Positions 26,657 to 35,336 of a DNA stretch of 64,000 nt are shown here, one piece after another. Each line of letters begins with the position of its first letter. The first letter of the stretch is position 1. The translations under genes and the position numbers were made by a program. Source of the stretch: Streptomyces sp. WMMC940 (GTDB taxonomy: Bacteria; Actinomycetota; Actinomycetes; Streptomycetales; Streptomycetaceae). The stretch spans positions 1,178,001-1,242,000 of the forward strand of contig NZ_JAPZBC010000001.1 in the NCBI RefSeq assembly GCF_027460265.1, in the 5' to 3' direction. Below the pieces are notes generated by a model. The model was not told the origin of the DNA. It was given only the letters and a program-made list of their open reading frames with translations, and did no database searches.

Positions 26657-26825
26657 GGCAGCCACCGTTCTCGCGGGTCCGGGCCTGGGACCGGGGTTCC
26701 GGCCCGGATGCGGGGGTCTCGGGATCGGCGTCGGGGGGTGGGGGCCGGGGGCGGCGTCGGGGGTCTGCTCCACTGGCTCCCGGCCGGGGACCGGCTTCGC
26801 TGAGGCGGCGTCACGGGACGGGGAT

Positions 26826-27752
26826 TCACAGGACGGCGACCGGGTTGACGGGCGAGCCGGTGGCCCCCGGCAGCCGCAGCGGCGCGACCGCGCAGAGGAA
26901 GCTCCAGCGGCCCTCCTGCTCGCAGACCGGTGCCAGCTCCTCGAACTGCAGATAGTCCATGATGTGCATCCCGAGGGCGTGGACGGTCAGGACGTGGACG
27001 GGGAAGTCGACTCCTTCCACGGTGCTCGGTGCCGTGTCGCTGTTGCCGTCGCTGCCGAGCATCGCGACGCGCCGGTCGACGAGGAACTCGACGGCCTCCG
27101 GGTGGAGTCCGGCGCGTGCCTCCGCGGCGTTCCAGGGACCGAGTTCCCGGCGTCTGAGCCGGTGGCCCACCCGGACCAGCAGGACGTCCCCGGGTCCGGT
27201 GTGCACCCCCTGGGCGGCCTCGGCGGCTGCCAGATCGGCGGCGGTGACCTGGTCCCCCGGCTCCAGCCAGGACACTCCCCGAAGCCGGGGGATGTCCAGG
27301 AGCACTCCTCGGCCCACGACGCCGTCGCGTACGACGTCGACACCGAGCTCGGTGGCGCCCTCCGGGGTCACACTGCCGGCCGGCACGCCGTTGTACAGCG
27401 TTCCGTCGAACAGCACGTGGCACAGCGCGTCGAGGTGGCTGTCGGCGTCCCCGTGCACGTTCATCGCGAAGCGGTCGAGGGCGAAGGCCAGCCCTGCGGA
27501 CGGCTGCCGACCGGGGCCGGGCGCCGTCATCCGGTGCCGGGCCGGCTCCGGGTTGTCGGGGCCGGGCCGGGTGTCCACGGGTGCGGAGAGCGAGACCGTC
27601 CGCCCGGTCATGACCTCGCGGGTCGCCGCCACCACCCGGGCGGGGGTGAGGTGGCCCAGGGTGCCGCGCCGGTCGTCGGGGCCGCGCCTCGTCCGCTCGC
27701 GGACCCGCTCGCAGAGGGCCCGGAACGCCTCGGCGCTCATGCTCCCGCTCAC
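26826..27752 (-). CDS. Cyclase/kynurenine-formamidase-like metal hydrolase
   Basis: A 308-residue member of the cyclase family (PF04199 type). The metal motif appears as HGDADSHLDALCH near residue 124-136, corresponding to the family HxGTHxDxPxH. A second conserved part is VGRGVLLDIPRL, followed by VLLVRVGHRLRR and the late VHVLTVHALGMHIMDYLQ. Members hydrolyse amides or lactones; the substrate is unknown here. GTG at 27752 shares bases with the ClC stop (GTGA at 27749-27752) and has GGGGAG upstream, which favours it over ATG at 27740. The genes are therefore coupled. Confidence 0.88.
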   Translation of the reverse strand: MSGSMSAEAFRALCERVRERTRRGPDDRRGTLGHLTPARVVAATREVMTGRTVSLSAPVDTRPGPDNPEPARHRMTAPGPGRQPSAGLAFALDRFAMNVHGDADSHLDALCHVLFDGTLYNGVPAGSVTPEGATELGVDVVRDGVVGRGVLLDIPRLRGVSWLEPGDQVTAADLAAAEAAQGVHTGPGDVLLVRVGHRLRRRELGPWNAAEARAGLHPEAVEFLVDRRVAMLGSDGNSDTAPSTVEGVDFPVHVLTVHALGMHIMDYLQFEELAPVCEQEGRWSFLCAVAPLRLPGATGSPVNPVAVL

Positions 27753-29140
27753 GACGCTCCCCGGGCCGCGCCGGCCGAGGTCGCCGGAGCCGACTCCGGT
27801 GGCGGCGCCCCGTGGGCCCCCGGCAACAGTTCGGTGGTGGTGATCGCGACCACCGCAGCCAGGATCACCACCGGCGTCATCGAGATGCTGCCGAGCAGCA
27901 GGGCCACGAGCACCACGCTGCTGACGGGCAGGCGCAGTGCGGCGCCGGCCGAGGCGGCCATGCCGGCCGCCATGCCCGGGATCACGCCGAGACCGGGCAG
28001 GGGCGCCAGCAGGACGCCGGTCGCGGCCCCCAGGAACAGCGCCGGGAAGATGGGACCACCGCGGAGGCTGCCCAGGCACAGCGCGTACGCGAGGCCCTTG
28101 AAGGCGAGGACGGCGACGAGCGCCCCGATCCCCCAGGAGGCCGGGTCGGACGCCAGTTGCACCATCGTGCTCTGGCCGGACGAGGCGACGTCGGCCGGGG
28201 TCCGGCCGGTGATCCCGGTGTAGAGGGCCGCGCAGACGCCCGCGCCCAGGGCGCAGAGGACGGTGAAGGGCACGGGCCGGGTGCGGACGAGACCGGCCGC
28301 CAGCCTTCCGCCGACCTGGATCCCGTGCACCAACACCCCGACGACCGCGCCGATGAGCAGGGTCCAGCCCACGTCCCCGGCGTCGAGATGCGGGAAGCCC
28401 CCGGACAACGGCAGCCGGAGGCTGCCCGTCTGCAGCCCGGTCCAGCGGCCGAAGCCGGTGAACACCAGTGAGCCGACGCCGCTCGACAGCAGCGCCGGGA
28501 GCATGACCGCGACCAGTCGGGGACCGCCCACGCCGATGATCTCCATCAGCAGTACGGCGGCGATCACCGGGTTGCCGAGCACGACGGCGATGGCCGCCCC
28601 GGCACCGGCGGCGCCCAGCAGTGCGGTGTTCTGCGACGTCGCATTGCCGCGGGCGAGGTTGCGGAACAGCAGCGCGAGACCGCCGCCGAGGGCGATGAGC
28701 GGTGCCTCGGGGCCGAGGGTGGCGCCGAGCGGCAGACTCGCGGTGGCGGCGATGACCACGCCGGGCAGGGCCTTGGCCGAGGCACCGCCGGGCTGGAGCC
28801 CGTAGGCGGGGACGTGGCCGCCCGCGCCGGGCAGCCGGGTCACGACCAGGCCGACGATCAGTCCCGCGACCGGGAGCAGCACCAGCGGCCACCACCACGG
28901 CGGGACCGGGCTCCCGAAGAGCGCCTTCGGCACGTGGTCCCACATCAGGTGCTCGAGCTGGTGCAGCGCGACGAGGAACCAGAACGCGATCAGCGAGATC
29001 GGGATCCCGATGAGCGCGGAGAACAGCAGAACCCGGCGGTAGGAGGCGCTGAGCAGAAGACCGCGCAGCACGTCGGGCTCCGGCCGGGGGCTCCCGGGCG
29101 CGGCGTTCTCCCGCTCCGGCCCGGCCTGCGGCTGCGTCAT
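27749..29140 (-). CDS. ClC-family chloride channel/transporter
   Basis: A 463-residue polytopic protein of the ClC family. Selectivity-filter-like motifs are GPEAPLIALGGG (GxEGP equivalent, residues about 144-155) and GSLRGGPIFPALFLG (GxFxP equivalent), with about ten helices. The first filter reads GPEAP rather than GREGP, a variation common in actinobacterial homologues. It would move chloride, perhaps in exchange for protons. It starts 12 nt after the SHOCT gene stop and overlaps the cyclase gene at its other end, so it is inside an operon. I cannot tell channel from exchanger. Confidence 0.9.
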   Translation of the reverse strand: MTQPQAGPERENAAPGSPRPEPDVLRGLLLSASYRRVLLFSALIGIPISLIAFWFLVALHQLEHLMWDHVPKALFGSPVPPWWWPLVLLPVAGLIVGLVVTRLPGAGGHVPAYGLQPGGASAKALPGVVIAATASLPLGATLGPEAPLIALGGGLALLFRNLARGNATSQNTALLGAAGAGAAIAVVLGNPVIAAVLLMEIIGVGGPRLVAVMLPALLSSGVGSLVFTGFGRWTGLQTGSLRLPLSGGFPHLDAGDVGWTLLIGAVVGVLVHGIQVGGRLAAGLVRTRPVPFTVLCALGAGVCAALYTGITGRTPADVASSGQSTMVQLASDPASWGIGALVAVLAFKGLAYALCLGSLRGGPIFPALFLGAATGVLLAPLPGLGVIPGMAAGMAASAGAALRLPVSSVVLVALLLGSISMTPVVILAAVVAITTTELLPGAHGAPPPESAPATSAGAARGAS

Positions 29141-29152
29141 CGGCGGCGGCCC

Positions 29153-29476
29153 TCAGCCGAGGACCTTCTGCTTCTCGGCCGCGAACTCCTGCTCGGTGAG
29201 CAGGCCCTGGGCCTTGAGTTCGCCGAGTTCCTTGAGCCTGTCGATCTTCCGGCCCATGTCGTCGTCGGGCGGCATCGGCGGGGGTACGGCCGCCTGGGAC
29301 GTGCCCGGGGCCGCCGCCCCACCCGGGGCCTGGGCCTGCTGCTGTTGCTGGTCCTGCTGTTGCTGGTCCTGCTGGGCCCAGCGGCCCGACTGCCGGCGCG
29401 ACACGCGGTTGGACACCGCCGTGGCGGTGCCGGCGATGGCGGCGGTGCGGACCACGCTGCGGATGAGGCGGGGCAT
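29153..29476 (-). CDS. SHOCT-domain protein with glutamine-rich linker
   Basis: A 107-residue protein. A short N-terminal helix (MPRLIRSVVRTAAIAGTA) may touch the membrane. A low-complexity region follows, with QQDQQQQDQQQQQAQAP at about residues 35-51 and Pro/Gly-rich sequence to residue 70. It ends in the SHOCT module KIDRLKELGELKAQGLLTEQ and FAAEKQKVLG. SHOCT modules are thought to mediate oligomerisation. It is encoded 12 nt upstream of the ClC gene, so a supporting role for a membrane neighbour is possible. Confidence 0.88.
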   Translation of the reverse strand: MPRLIRSVVRTAAIAGTATAVSNRVSRRQSGRWAQQDQQQQDQQQQQAQAPGGAAAPGTSQAAVPPPMPPDDDMGRKIDRLKELGELKAQGLLTEQEFAAEKQKVLG

Positions 29477-29581
29477 GTCGTCCTCCCGTTCGGGTGAGGC
29501 GAGGTCTCCGGTGTGTGTGACGGCGGCGCTGCGACGGAACCGCCCAGGGGCGGAGTGCGTCCGGCGCCGGCCGTCCGGTGC

Positions 29582-30046
29582 TCAGGCCGCCGACGTTCCC
29601 CGGCCGGACCCGCCCTCGACCTCGTCCAGCGCGGAGAGCAGGGCCTGGACGGGAATCCGCCCTCCCGCCACCAGCTGCGCCCCGCTGCGCCGCATGGCGC
29701 GGGCGAGCGGCGCGGCCCAGCTGTTCTCGTACACGAGGACGGCGGCGGAGTTGCCCGGCTCGACGGCCGCCGCGGCCTCTTCGACGTCGTCCTGGCCGAG
29801 CAGGCCGGAGGATGCTCCTTCGAAGACGGTCAGGTCCAGCGTGCCGTCGCCGTCCAGGTCGGCGAGTTCCAGGGCCGTGACGGTGCCGTCGGCGTCCTTG
29901 CGGACGAACAGCAGGTCGAGGATGCGGATGATCTTCCGGTCGACGAGGTCGACGAGCAGCGGAAGGCCCTCGCCCGTCATGCGGTTGCCCGGGAATTCGA
30001 CCACCAGGTAGTCGACGGGTCCCATTTCTTCGAAGTCATCGCTCAT
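29582..30046 (-). CDS. DUF6325-like protein
   Basis: A 154-residue acidic soluble protein beginning MSDDFEEMGPVDYLVVEFPG. LVDRKIIRILDLLFVRKDADG and ELADLDGDGTLDLTVFEG follow; the DGDGTLDL run looks like a calcium-binding or turn motif. The C-terminus is helical, with NSAAVLVYENSWAAPLARAM and GRIPVQALLSALDEVE. I associate this pattern with DUF6325, often next to SHOCT-domain genes in actinobacteria; function unknown. ATG at 30046 is decided by AAGGAG 5 nt upstream. The next gene (SHOCT) lies 105 nt on. Confidence 0.82.
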   Translation of the reverse strand: MSDDFEEMGPVDYLVVEFPGNRMTGEGLPLLVDLVDRKIIRILDLLFVRKDADGTVTALELADLDGDGTLDLTVFEGASSGLLGQDDVEEAAAAVEPGNSAAVLVYENSWAAPLARAMRRSGAQLVAGGRIPVQALLSALDEVEGGSGRGTSAA

Positions 30047-30301
30047 GACCACTCCTTGCGAGCGCATCAGCGGTCCGGGGCGGCTCGCCTGCCGAACGCT
30101 CGGCGCGCCCTCGGGGCGCGTCCCGTAAGCCATTGGAGCACTCGCCCGAATGCTTCGCACCTCCGGCCGGGTGGCCGCCGTGGCCCGCGCCCCGGCCGGT
30201 ACGAGGGGCGTTCGGCCGGCTCCCGCGACCGGGTCCGGTCCGGACGTGCCGAGCTCCTGCCGGCGGCCACGGCACCGGGTCTCCGCGGCCGAGGGCTCCC
30301 C

Positions 30302-30976
30302 TCAGGCGGTGAGCTGGTAGATGCTGTTGCCCGTCAGCCACAGGCCCATCACCAGGCAGCCGACGATGATGGCGGGCTCCTGGTGCTCCTGCAGCCAGCT
30401 CCGGAGCCGCCTCAGCCGCACCCCCGCCGCCTCGGGCGCGAACACCGTGTACAGCTCGGCCGTGAGCAGACTGGCGGTGGCGAGGAGGCAGAACCCGAAC
30501 AGGGCCGCGTAGGACGCGAAGTGGGAGAGGTCCGCACGCACCACGACGGTCGCGGCGGCCGCGACCAGGCCCCAGGGCTGGAGGAAGACGGCGAGGGCGG
30601 CAGCCGACCAGGGCGAGATCCGGCCCGAACCGCCGTGCGGGTCGGCCGCGTGCCTGGCCCGGCCCTGTGGCTCGGCGGCCACGGGGGGTTCCCGGCGCTT
30701 GCGCCGGCGGTACTCGCCGTACCCGACCAGCCCGACGCCGATCGCGAGCTTGGCCGCGAGGGCGACCGTGGAGGGCGGCGACCTGGGCGGCGGCGGCTGA
30801 CCGCCGGTGAACAGCAGCACCATGGCGATCACGGCGACGAGACAGGCCAGCCAGGCCAGGATGAAGACCAGTCCCCGCCACACGCCCCGGTATGCGGAGA
30901 GCACCAGCACGAAGGCCATGATGGGCAGCGGGTCGAGGGTGATGGCGACGGCGATGAGCAGCAAGTCGAGGACCAT
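30302..30976 (-). CDS. GAP-family (Sap-like) membrane protein
   Basis: A 224-residue protein with six predicted helices. It begins LLLIAVAITLDPLPIMAFVL, the hallmark of the GAP/SfLAP family, whose mycobacterial members assist glycolipid export. A cytoplasmic loop with YRRRKRREPPV separates two groups of three helices. The ending WLTGNSIYQLTA is also typical. ATG at 30976 is chosen over longer open frame because GGAGGGAGCGTC precedes it. The substrate is unknown. The 255 nt to the next gene hold no obvious element. Confidence 0.85.
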   Translation of the reverse strand: MVLDLLLIAVAITLDPLPIMAFVLVLSAYRGVWRGLVFILAWLACLVAVIAMVLLFTGGQPPPPRSPPSTVALAAKLAIGVGLVGYGEYRRRKRREPPVAAEPQGRARHAADPHGGSGRISPWSAAALAVFLQPWGLVAAAATVVVRADLSHFASYAALFGFCLLATASLLTAELYTVFAPEAAGVRLRRLRSWLQEHQEPAIIVGCLVMGLWLTGNSIYQLTA

Positions 30977-31212
30977 GACGCTCCCTCCGGCGGGTTCCCA
31001 CGCCGTGCGGGCCGCTCGCGGGCCGGGACCGTGCCGCCGGCCGCCCCGCTCGAACGCGGGCCGTTTCCGGCCCGCTCCGTCCATGGTCACCTCCGGTGAT
31101 GTCCGCCCGCAAACAGAGCGCCGCGCTCCCCCGGGCGGCAGGCGAGCGCTCCGTCCCGAGATGCCGGTGCGGTCCGGCTCCCGCACTCTTGGTGGCAGGG
31201 AAGGAGCAGGCC

Positions 31213-32157
31213 ATGACCACGCGGCGCCGGGCTCCGGCCTTCCTCCGCCCGTCGTGGTGGTCGGGACGCTTCACGTCGTGGGGGGCCTCCGCGCGGTCGG
31301 CGGCCGAACGCACCGAGACCCGCTTCCCCGTCGTCACCCATCTGACGGCCCGTATGATCTCGGTCAACATCTTCGACTCCGCCACCCGGCTTGCCGCGCA
31401 GTGCTTCCTCACCGCCGTGCCGCTGCTGTTCGTGGTCGGGTCGTTCGCCCCCGAGGCGGTACGCGATCAGCTGGTCAGCTCGGTGTCGGCGATCTTCGGA
31501 CTCACCGGGGCCTCGAAGGACCTGCTCGAACAGGTGTACAGGGCCACGGACGACAACCTCCGCGAGGCCACCGGCCTGATCGGTGCGCTGATGGTGCTGC
31601 TGTCCGCCACGGCCTGCAGCCGGGCGATGCAGCGGCTGTGCAAGCGGGCCTGGCTCGTCCCGAGGTCCGGGGTGCGGATCGCTCCCTGGCGCTGGCTGGC
31701 GTGGATCGGGGTGTGGCTGTCCGTGCTGCTGATCCAGGGGCCGGTGCGCGAGGGCTTCGGACTCGGGCTGTGGCTGGCCGTCCCGGTCACCATGTTGTCG
31801 CAGATCCTGTTGTGGTGGTGGTCCCAGCATCTGCTGCTGGGCGGGCTCGTCGGGTGGCGGCCGCTACTGCCCGGTGCGGTGCTTACGGGCTTCGCCGTGA
31901 CGGCGTTGTTCATCGGCAGCAAGTACTACATGCCCCGCGCCATCGACAAGAGCCTGTCCGAGTACGGGACGGTCGGCACGGTCTTCACCCTGCTGTCGTG
32001 GCTGATCGTGCTGTGTGTCGCCATCGCGCTCGGTGTCACGACCGGGGCGGTCCTGGCGAGGGAGCCGTGGCTCGCGCGAAGACTCGGTGACACCGGCCCG
32101 AGCTGGACCGCGGCCGACGCCGGGTGGCGGCGCGGAAGGGCGGGCGGGGAGGACTGA
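31213..32157 (+). CDS. YihY/BrkB-family inner-membrane protein
   Basis: A 314-residue polytopic protein with six helices. Typical features are a cytoplasmic N-terminus containing HLTARMISVNIFDSATRLAA, AVPLLFVVGSF, GLIGALMVLLSATACSRAMQ and a late YGTVGTVFTLLSWLIVLCVA. The family was once misnamed ribonuclease BN; its role is unclear and transport or lipid handling has been suggested. ATG at 31213 follows AAGGAG by 6 nt. It is divergent from the GAP-type gene and converges on the ABC operon, with repeats after its stop. Confidence 0.85.
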   Translation: MTTRRRAPAFLRPSWWSGRFTSWGASARSAAERTETRFPVVTHLTARMISVNIFDSATRLAAQCFLTAVPLLFVVGSFAPEAVRDQLVSSVSAIFGLTGASKDLLEQVYRATDDNLREATGLIGALMVLLSATACSRAMQRLCKRAWLVPRSGVRIAPWRWLAWIGVWLSVLLIQGPVREGFGLGLWLAVPVTMLSQILLWWWSQHLLLGGLVGWRPLLPGAVLTGFAVTALFIGSKYYMPRAIDKSLSEYGTVGTVFTLLSWLIVLCVAIALGVTTGAVLAREPWLARRLGDTGPSWTAADAGWRRGRAGGED

Positions 32158-32284
32158 CCGCGGGCAGGCACGGGCGCCGGGCCGCGCGGAAAGGCGAACG
32201 GCCCGAAAGGGCGAGCCGCGCGGAGAGGCGAACGGGGACGAGTGACCGCGGGCAGGCACGGGCGCCGAGCCGCGCGGAAAGGCG
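32155..32284. repeat. 42-bp direct repeat, period 88, after the YihY gene
   Basis: A 42-bp segment beginning TGACCGCGGGCAGGCACGGG at 32155-32196 recurs at 32243-32284 with one mismatch. The first copy starts at the stop codon of the YihY gene. Between them GCCGCGCGGAGAGGCGAACG repeats part of the unit again. The interval (to 32366) separates convergent genes and has no reading frame I trust. It could fold into GC-rich hairpins. Confidence 0.8.
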
Positions 32285-32366
32285 GTCGGCGACCGCACCC
32301 GGCCGCGCGGGAGTGGGGCGGGGCGGTGGGGGACGGCCGGGCCGGGGGCCGGTGCCCCCCGTCCCG

Positions 32367-33179
32367 TCAGTGCCCCAGGTCGTGCCCTCCGACGTGCCGG
32401 GGAGCGGGGGCGCGCTCCAGTTCGTGGCGCAGGTCCTCCAGCTCGCTGCCGCCCGCCATCTGCCGGGTCAGCTCGTCCAGGGTGATCTCCGACTTCTTGT
32501 GACTCCCGGCCATCACCCCCCGCTTGAGCAGGACGAACCGGTCGCCGACGAGATACGCGTGGTGCGGGTTGTGGGTGATCAGGACCACCCCGAGCCCGGC
32601 GTCGCGCGCCGCCGCCACGTACTTCAGCACGACCCCGGACTGCTTGACGCCGAGCGCGGCCGTCGGCTCGTCGAGGACGAGGACCTTGGCGCCGAAGTAG
32701 ACGGCACGGGCGATCGCCACGCACTGACGCTCGCCGCCGGACAGGGTGCCGATGGGCTGGTCGACGTCCCGCAGGTCGATGCCCATGCGCAACAGCTCGG
32801 CGCGGGTGGTCTCGCGCATGGTGCGGACGTCGAGCCGCCGGAAGGGCCCTCTGCCCCTGGTCGGCTCCGAGCCGAGGAAGAAGTTCCGCCAGACGGGCAT
32901 CAGCGGGACGACCGCGAGGTCCTGGTAGACCGTGGCGATCCCGCGGTCGAGGGCCTCGCGCGGGGAGCCCAGCGAGGTCTCCTCGCCGTCGATGGCGAAG
33001 GTGCCGGAGTCGTGCCGGTGCAGCCCGGCGACGATCTTGATCAGGGTGGACTTGCCGGCGCCGTTGTCGCCGAGGACGCAGGTGATCCCGCCCGCGTGGA
33101 CCTCCAGTGACACGCCTTCCAGCGCACGGATGTTGCCGTAGTACTTGCTGACGTCGTCGAGTTCCACGAGGGCCGTCAT
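32367..33179 (-). CDS. Sugar ABC transporter ATP-binding protein
   Basis: A 270-residue ATPase with Walker [10 protein letters not shown] (about residues 37-45), Q-loop [11 protein letters not shown], signature LSGGERQ, Walker [12 protein letters not shown] and switch histidine in LITHN. One nucleotide-binding domain, rather than the doubled domain of E. coli RbsA/XylG-type proteins, indicates a homodimer. It energises the adjacent permease. Its ATG overlaps the permease stop (ATGA at 33176-33179), and it is the last gene of the operon. Confidence 0.95.
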   Translation of the reverse strand: MTALVELDDVSKYYGNIRALEGVSLEVHAGGITCVLGDNGAGKSTLIKIVAGLHRHDSGTFAIDGEETSLGSPREALDRGIATVYQDLAVVPLMPVWRNFFLGSEPTRGRGPFRRLDVRTMRETTRAELLRMGIDLRDVDQPIGTLSGGERQCVAIARAVYFGAKVLVLDEPTAALGVKQSGVVLKYVAAARDAGLGVVLITHNPHHAYLVGDRFVLLKRGVMAGSHKKSEITLDELTRQMAGGSELEDLRHELERAPAPRHVGGHDLGH

Positions 33180-34231
33180 GTCGTCGCCTCCGCGCGCTTG
33201 CGGACCCATGCGTTCAGCAGGGTCGCCAGGAGCAGCATGGCTCCGAGGAAGAACTTGAACCAGTCCGGGTTCCACTCCGCGTACACGATGCCCTTGCTGG
33301 TCATGCCGAAGATGAAGGCACCGACCGCGGAGCCGATAGCCGAACCGTAGCCGCCGGTGATCAGACAGCCGCCGATGACGGCCGCGATGATGTAGATCAG
33401 CTCGTTGCCGACGCCCTCGCCGGACTGGACGACGTCGAACGAGAACAGCAGGTGCTGGCCGGAGATCCAGGCGCAGAAGGCCACGCCCATGTAGAGCAGG
33501 ATCTTGGTCCTGGCGACCGGGACGCCGACGGCCCGCGCCGCGTCCGCGCCGCCGCCGACGGCGAAGATCCAGTTGCCGAAGCGGGTGCGCAGCAGGATCC
33601 AGGTGGCGAGGGCGACGAGGGCGATCCACCACAGGATGGTCGTCTTGACGTCGACGCCGCCGGCGGTGAACGAGGCGAAGACCTTCTTGGCCGCGGGGAA
33701 GCCCTCCATGTCGGCGATGGTCTTCGTCGACACCGTGCCGCTGACCAGCTTGGTGAAGCCGAGGTTCATGCCGGTGAGCATCAGGAACGTGCCGAGCGTG
33801 ATGATGAAGCTCGGCAGTTTCGTGCGCACCAGCATGACGCCGTTGAAGGCGCCGATCGCGAGGGTGACCAGGAGCGACACCAGGGCGCCGACCCACACGT
33901 TCGCCGTCATCTGGTAGCTGAACATCGAGGAGACCAGCGCGGAGCTGGTCACCAGCACACCGGCGGAGAGGTCGAACTCACCGCCGATCATCAGCAGGGC
34001 GACCGGCACGGCCATGATGCCGATGGTGGACGCCGCGTACAGCACGGTGCTCAGGCTGGACGCGCGCAGGAAGGTGTCGGCCACGATCGAGAAGAAGAGG
34101 AACACGGCGGCCGCGCCGACGACCGAGCCCAACTCGGGGCGGCCGAGCAGCTTCTTCCACGACGAGGTGCGCAGCAGCCGCTCGTCGGACGGGCCGGTGC
34201 TGTCGTGGGCCGGTGGTGCGGTCGCGGTCAT
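33176..34231 (-). CDS. Sugar ABC transporter permease (RbsC/XylH type)
   Basis: A 351-residue permease with about nine to ten helices. It carries [20 protein letters not shown] near residue 80, the family segment in which GGxDLSVG is conserved, then [20 protein letters not shown] and [20 protein letters not shown]. These are the marks of ribose/xylose/inositol-type importers. ATG at 34231 overlaps the stop of the second binding protein, and its own stop overlaps the ATPase start, so three genes are fully coupled. It forms the membrane channel for the imported sugar or polyol. Confidence 0.95.
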   Translation of the reverse strand: MTATAPPAHDSTGPSDERLLRTSSWKKLLGRPELGSVVGAAAVFLFFSIVADTFLRASSLSTVLYAASTIGIMAVPVALLMIGGEFDLSAGVLVTSSALVSSMFSYQMTANVWVGALVSLLVTLAIGAFNGVMLVRTKLPSFIITLGTFLMLTGMNLGFTKLVSGTVSTKTIADMEGFPAAKKVFASFTAGGVDVKTTILWWIALVALATWILLRTRFGNWIFAVGGGADAARAVGVPVARTKILLYMGVAFCAWISGQHLLFSFDVVQSGEGVGNELIYIIAAVIGGCLITGGYGSAIGSAVGAFIFGMTSKGIVYAEWNPDWFKFFLGAMLLLATLLNAWVRKRAEATT

Positions 34232-35241
34232 CGGGTCCCCCGCTCCGTGTAGTCCTGCAGTTCGGCGGCGTCCTTCTCGGTGATGATCTGCGGGCCGGTG
34301 AGGACGGGCCGTCCGCCGCCGAGCACATCGGCGTTGTAGCGGTAGAGCCACAGCAGGTCCACTGCCTCGTAGCCCTGGAGGTAAGGCTGCTGGTCGACGG
34401 CGAAGCCGAGGTCGCCGGCCTTGAGCCCGGCGGCGACCTTGGCGTTCAGGTCGAAGGTGTCGATCTCGGCCTCGCTGCCCGCGGTCCGCTTCGCCTGGAC
34501 GGCGGCGTCGGCGAACGGAGCGCCGAGGGTGACGACCGCGTCGATGGACGGATCGGTCTGGAGCTTGGCCTCGATCGCCGCCTGGACGTCGGGCATGTTG
34601 GTGCCGTCGACGTAGAGGTTCTGCAGCGCGCCGTCGAAGGTCTTCCCCGCCCCCGAGCAGCGCTGCTCGTGGCCGACGTTGCCCTGCTCGTGCAGGACGC
34701 AGAGCGCCTTCTTCCGCCCGCGCCGGTCGAGCTCCTCGCCGACGGCCTCCCCGGCGACGGTCTCGTCCTGGCCGATGTGGGTCAGGGCCCCGTACGCCTT
34801 GGACTCGGCCGAGCCGGAGTTCACGGTGATCACCGGGATACCGGCCCTGTTGGCCTTGGCGACGACGTCCTTCATGGCGTCGGGCTTGGCGAGCGTGACG
34901 ATCAGCCCGTCGACCTTCTGGTCGATGTACGTCTGGACCAGCTGGGCCTGCTGCTGCGCCTCGTCGCTGTGGGCGTACAGGAACTTGACGTTGTCCTTCA
35001 CCGCGGCCTGCTTGGCGCCCTTCTGGACGATGTCCCAGAAGGTGTCGCCGTCTCCCGAGTGGGTGACCATCGCGAACGTCCAGCGCGGGGTGTCGACCGC
35101 CGCCCGGCCCTGCGCCTCCGCCGCCCTGCGGGCGTCCTCGGCGCGTTTGCCGCCGGTGGCGCTGCACCCCGCGAGGGAGGCCCCGAGCACCGCCGCCAGC
35201 ACCGCGCCGATCGCACGTACCCCTGTCCGAACCCTTGCCAC
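34228..35241 (-). CDS. Sugar-binding lipoprotein of ABC transporter (paralogue B)
   Basis: A 337-residue periplasmic-binding-protein-like lipoprotein. The lipobox SLAGC gives Cys26; the mature part is a type I sugar-binding fold with MVTHSGDGDTFWDIVQKGAK, IVTLAKPDAM, THIGQDETVAGEAVG and VTLGAPFADAAVQAK. GTG at 35241 follows GAGGGG by 9 nt. The protein is roughly two-thirds identical by eye to the one encoded immediately upstream, with almost no gaps and the same GTR end, so the pair arose by tandem duplication. Its stop overlaps the permease start. Confidence 0.93.
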   Translation of the reverse strand: MARVRTGVRAIGAVLAAVLGASLAGCSATGGKRAEDARRAAEAQGRAAVDTPRWTFAMVTHSGDGDTFWDIVQKGAKQAAVKDNVKFLYAHSDEAQQQAQLVQTYIDQKVDGLIVTLAKPDAMKDVVAKANRAGIPVITVNSGSAESKAYGALTHIGQDETVAGEAVGEELDRRGRKKALCVLHEQGNVGHEQRCSGAGKTFDGALQNLYVDGTNMPDVQAAIEAKLQTDPSIDAVVTLGAPFADAAVQAKRTAGSEAEIDTFDLNAKVAAGLKAGDLGFAVDQQPYLQGYEAVDLLWLYRYNADVLGGGRPVLTGPQIITEKDAAELQDYTERGTR

Positions 35242-35336
35242 GACGCCGTGCCCCTCTTGCTCCGCCTGCTGTACTCCGGCGCAAGTATCCCCGAGCACGA
35301 CCGCCGGGGCGGCCCGGTGGGTGGTGGTGAGGCAGG

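Noticed and set aside
26657..26825. N-terminal extension of the GMC oxidoreductase
   Set aside because: Upstream in-frame codons encode Pro-rich filler without a signal peptide; the FAD motif begins at residue 9 from ATG 26656.
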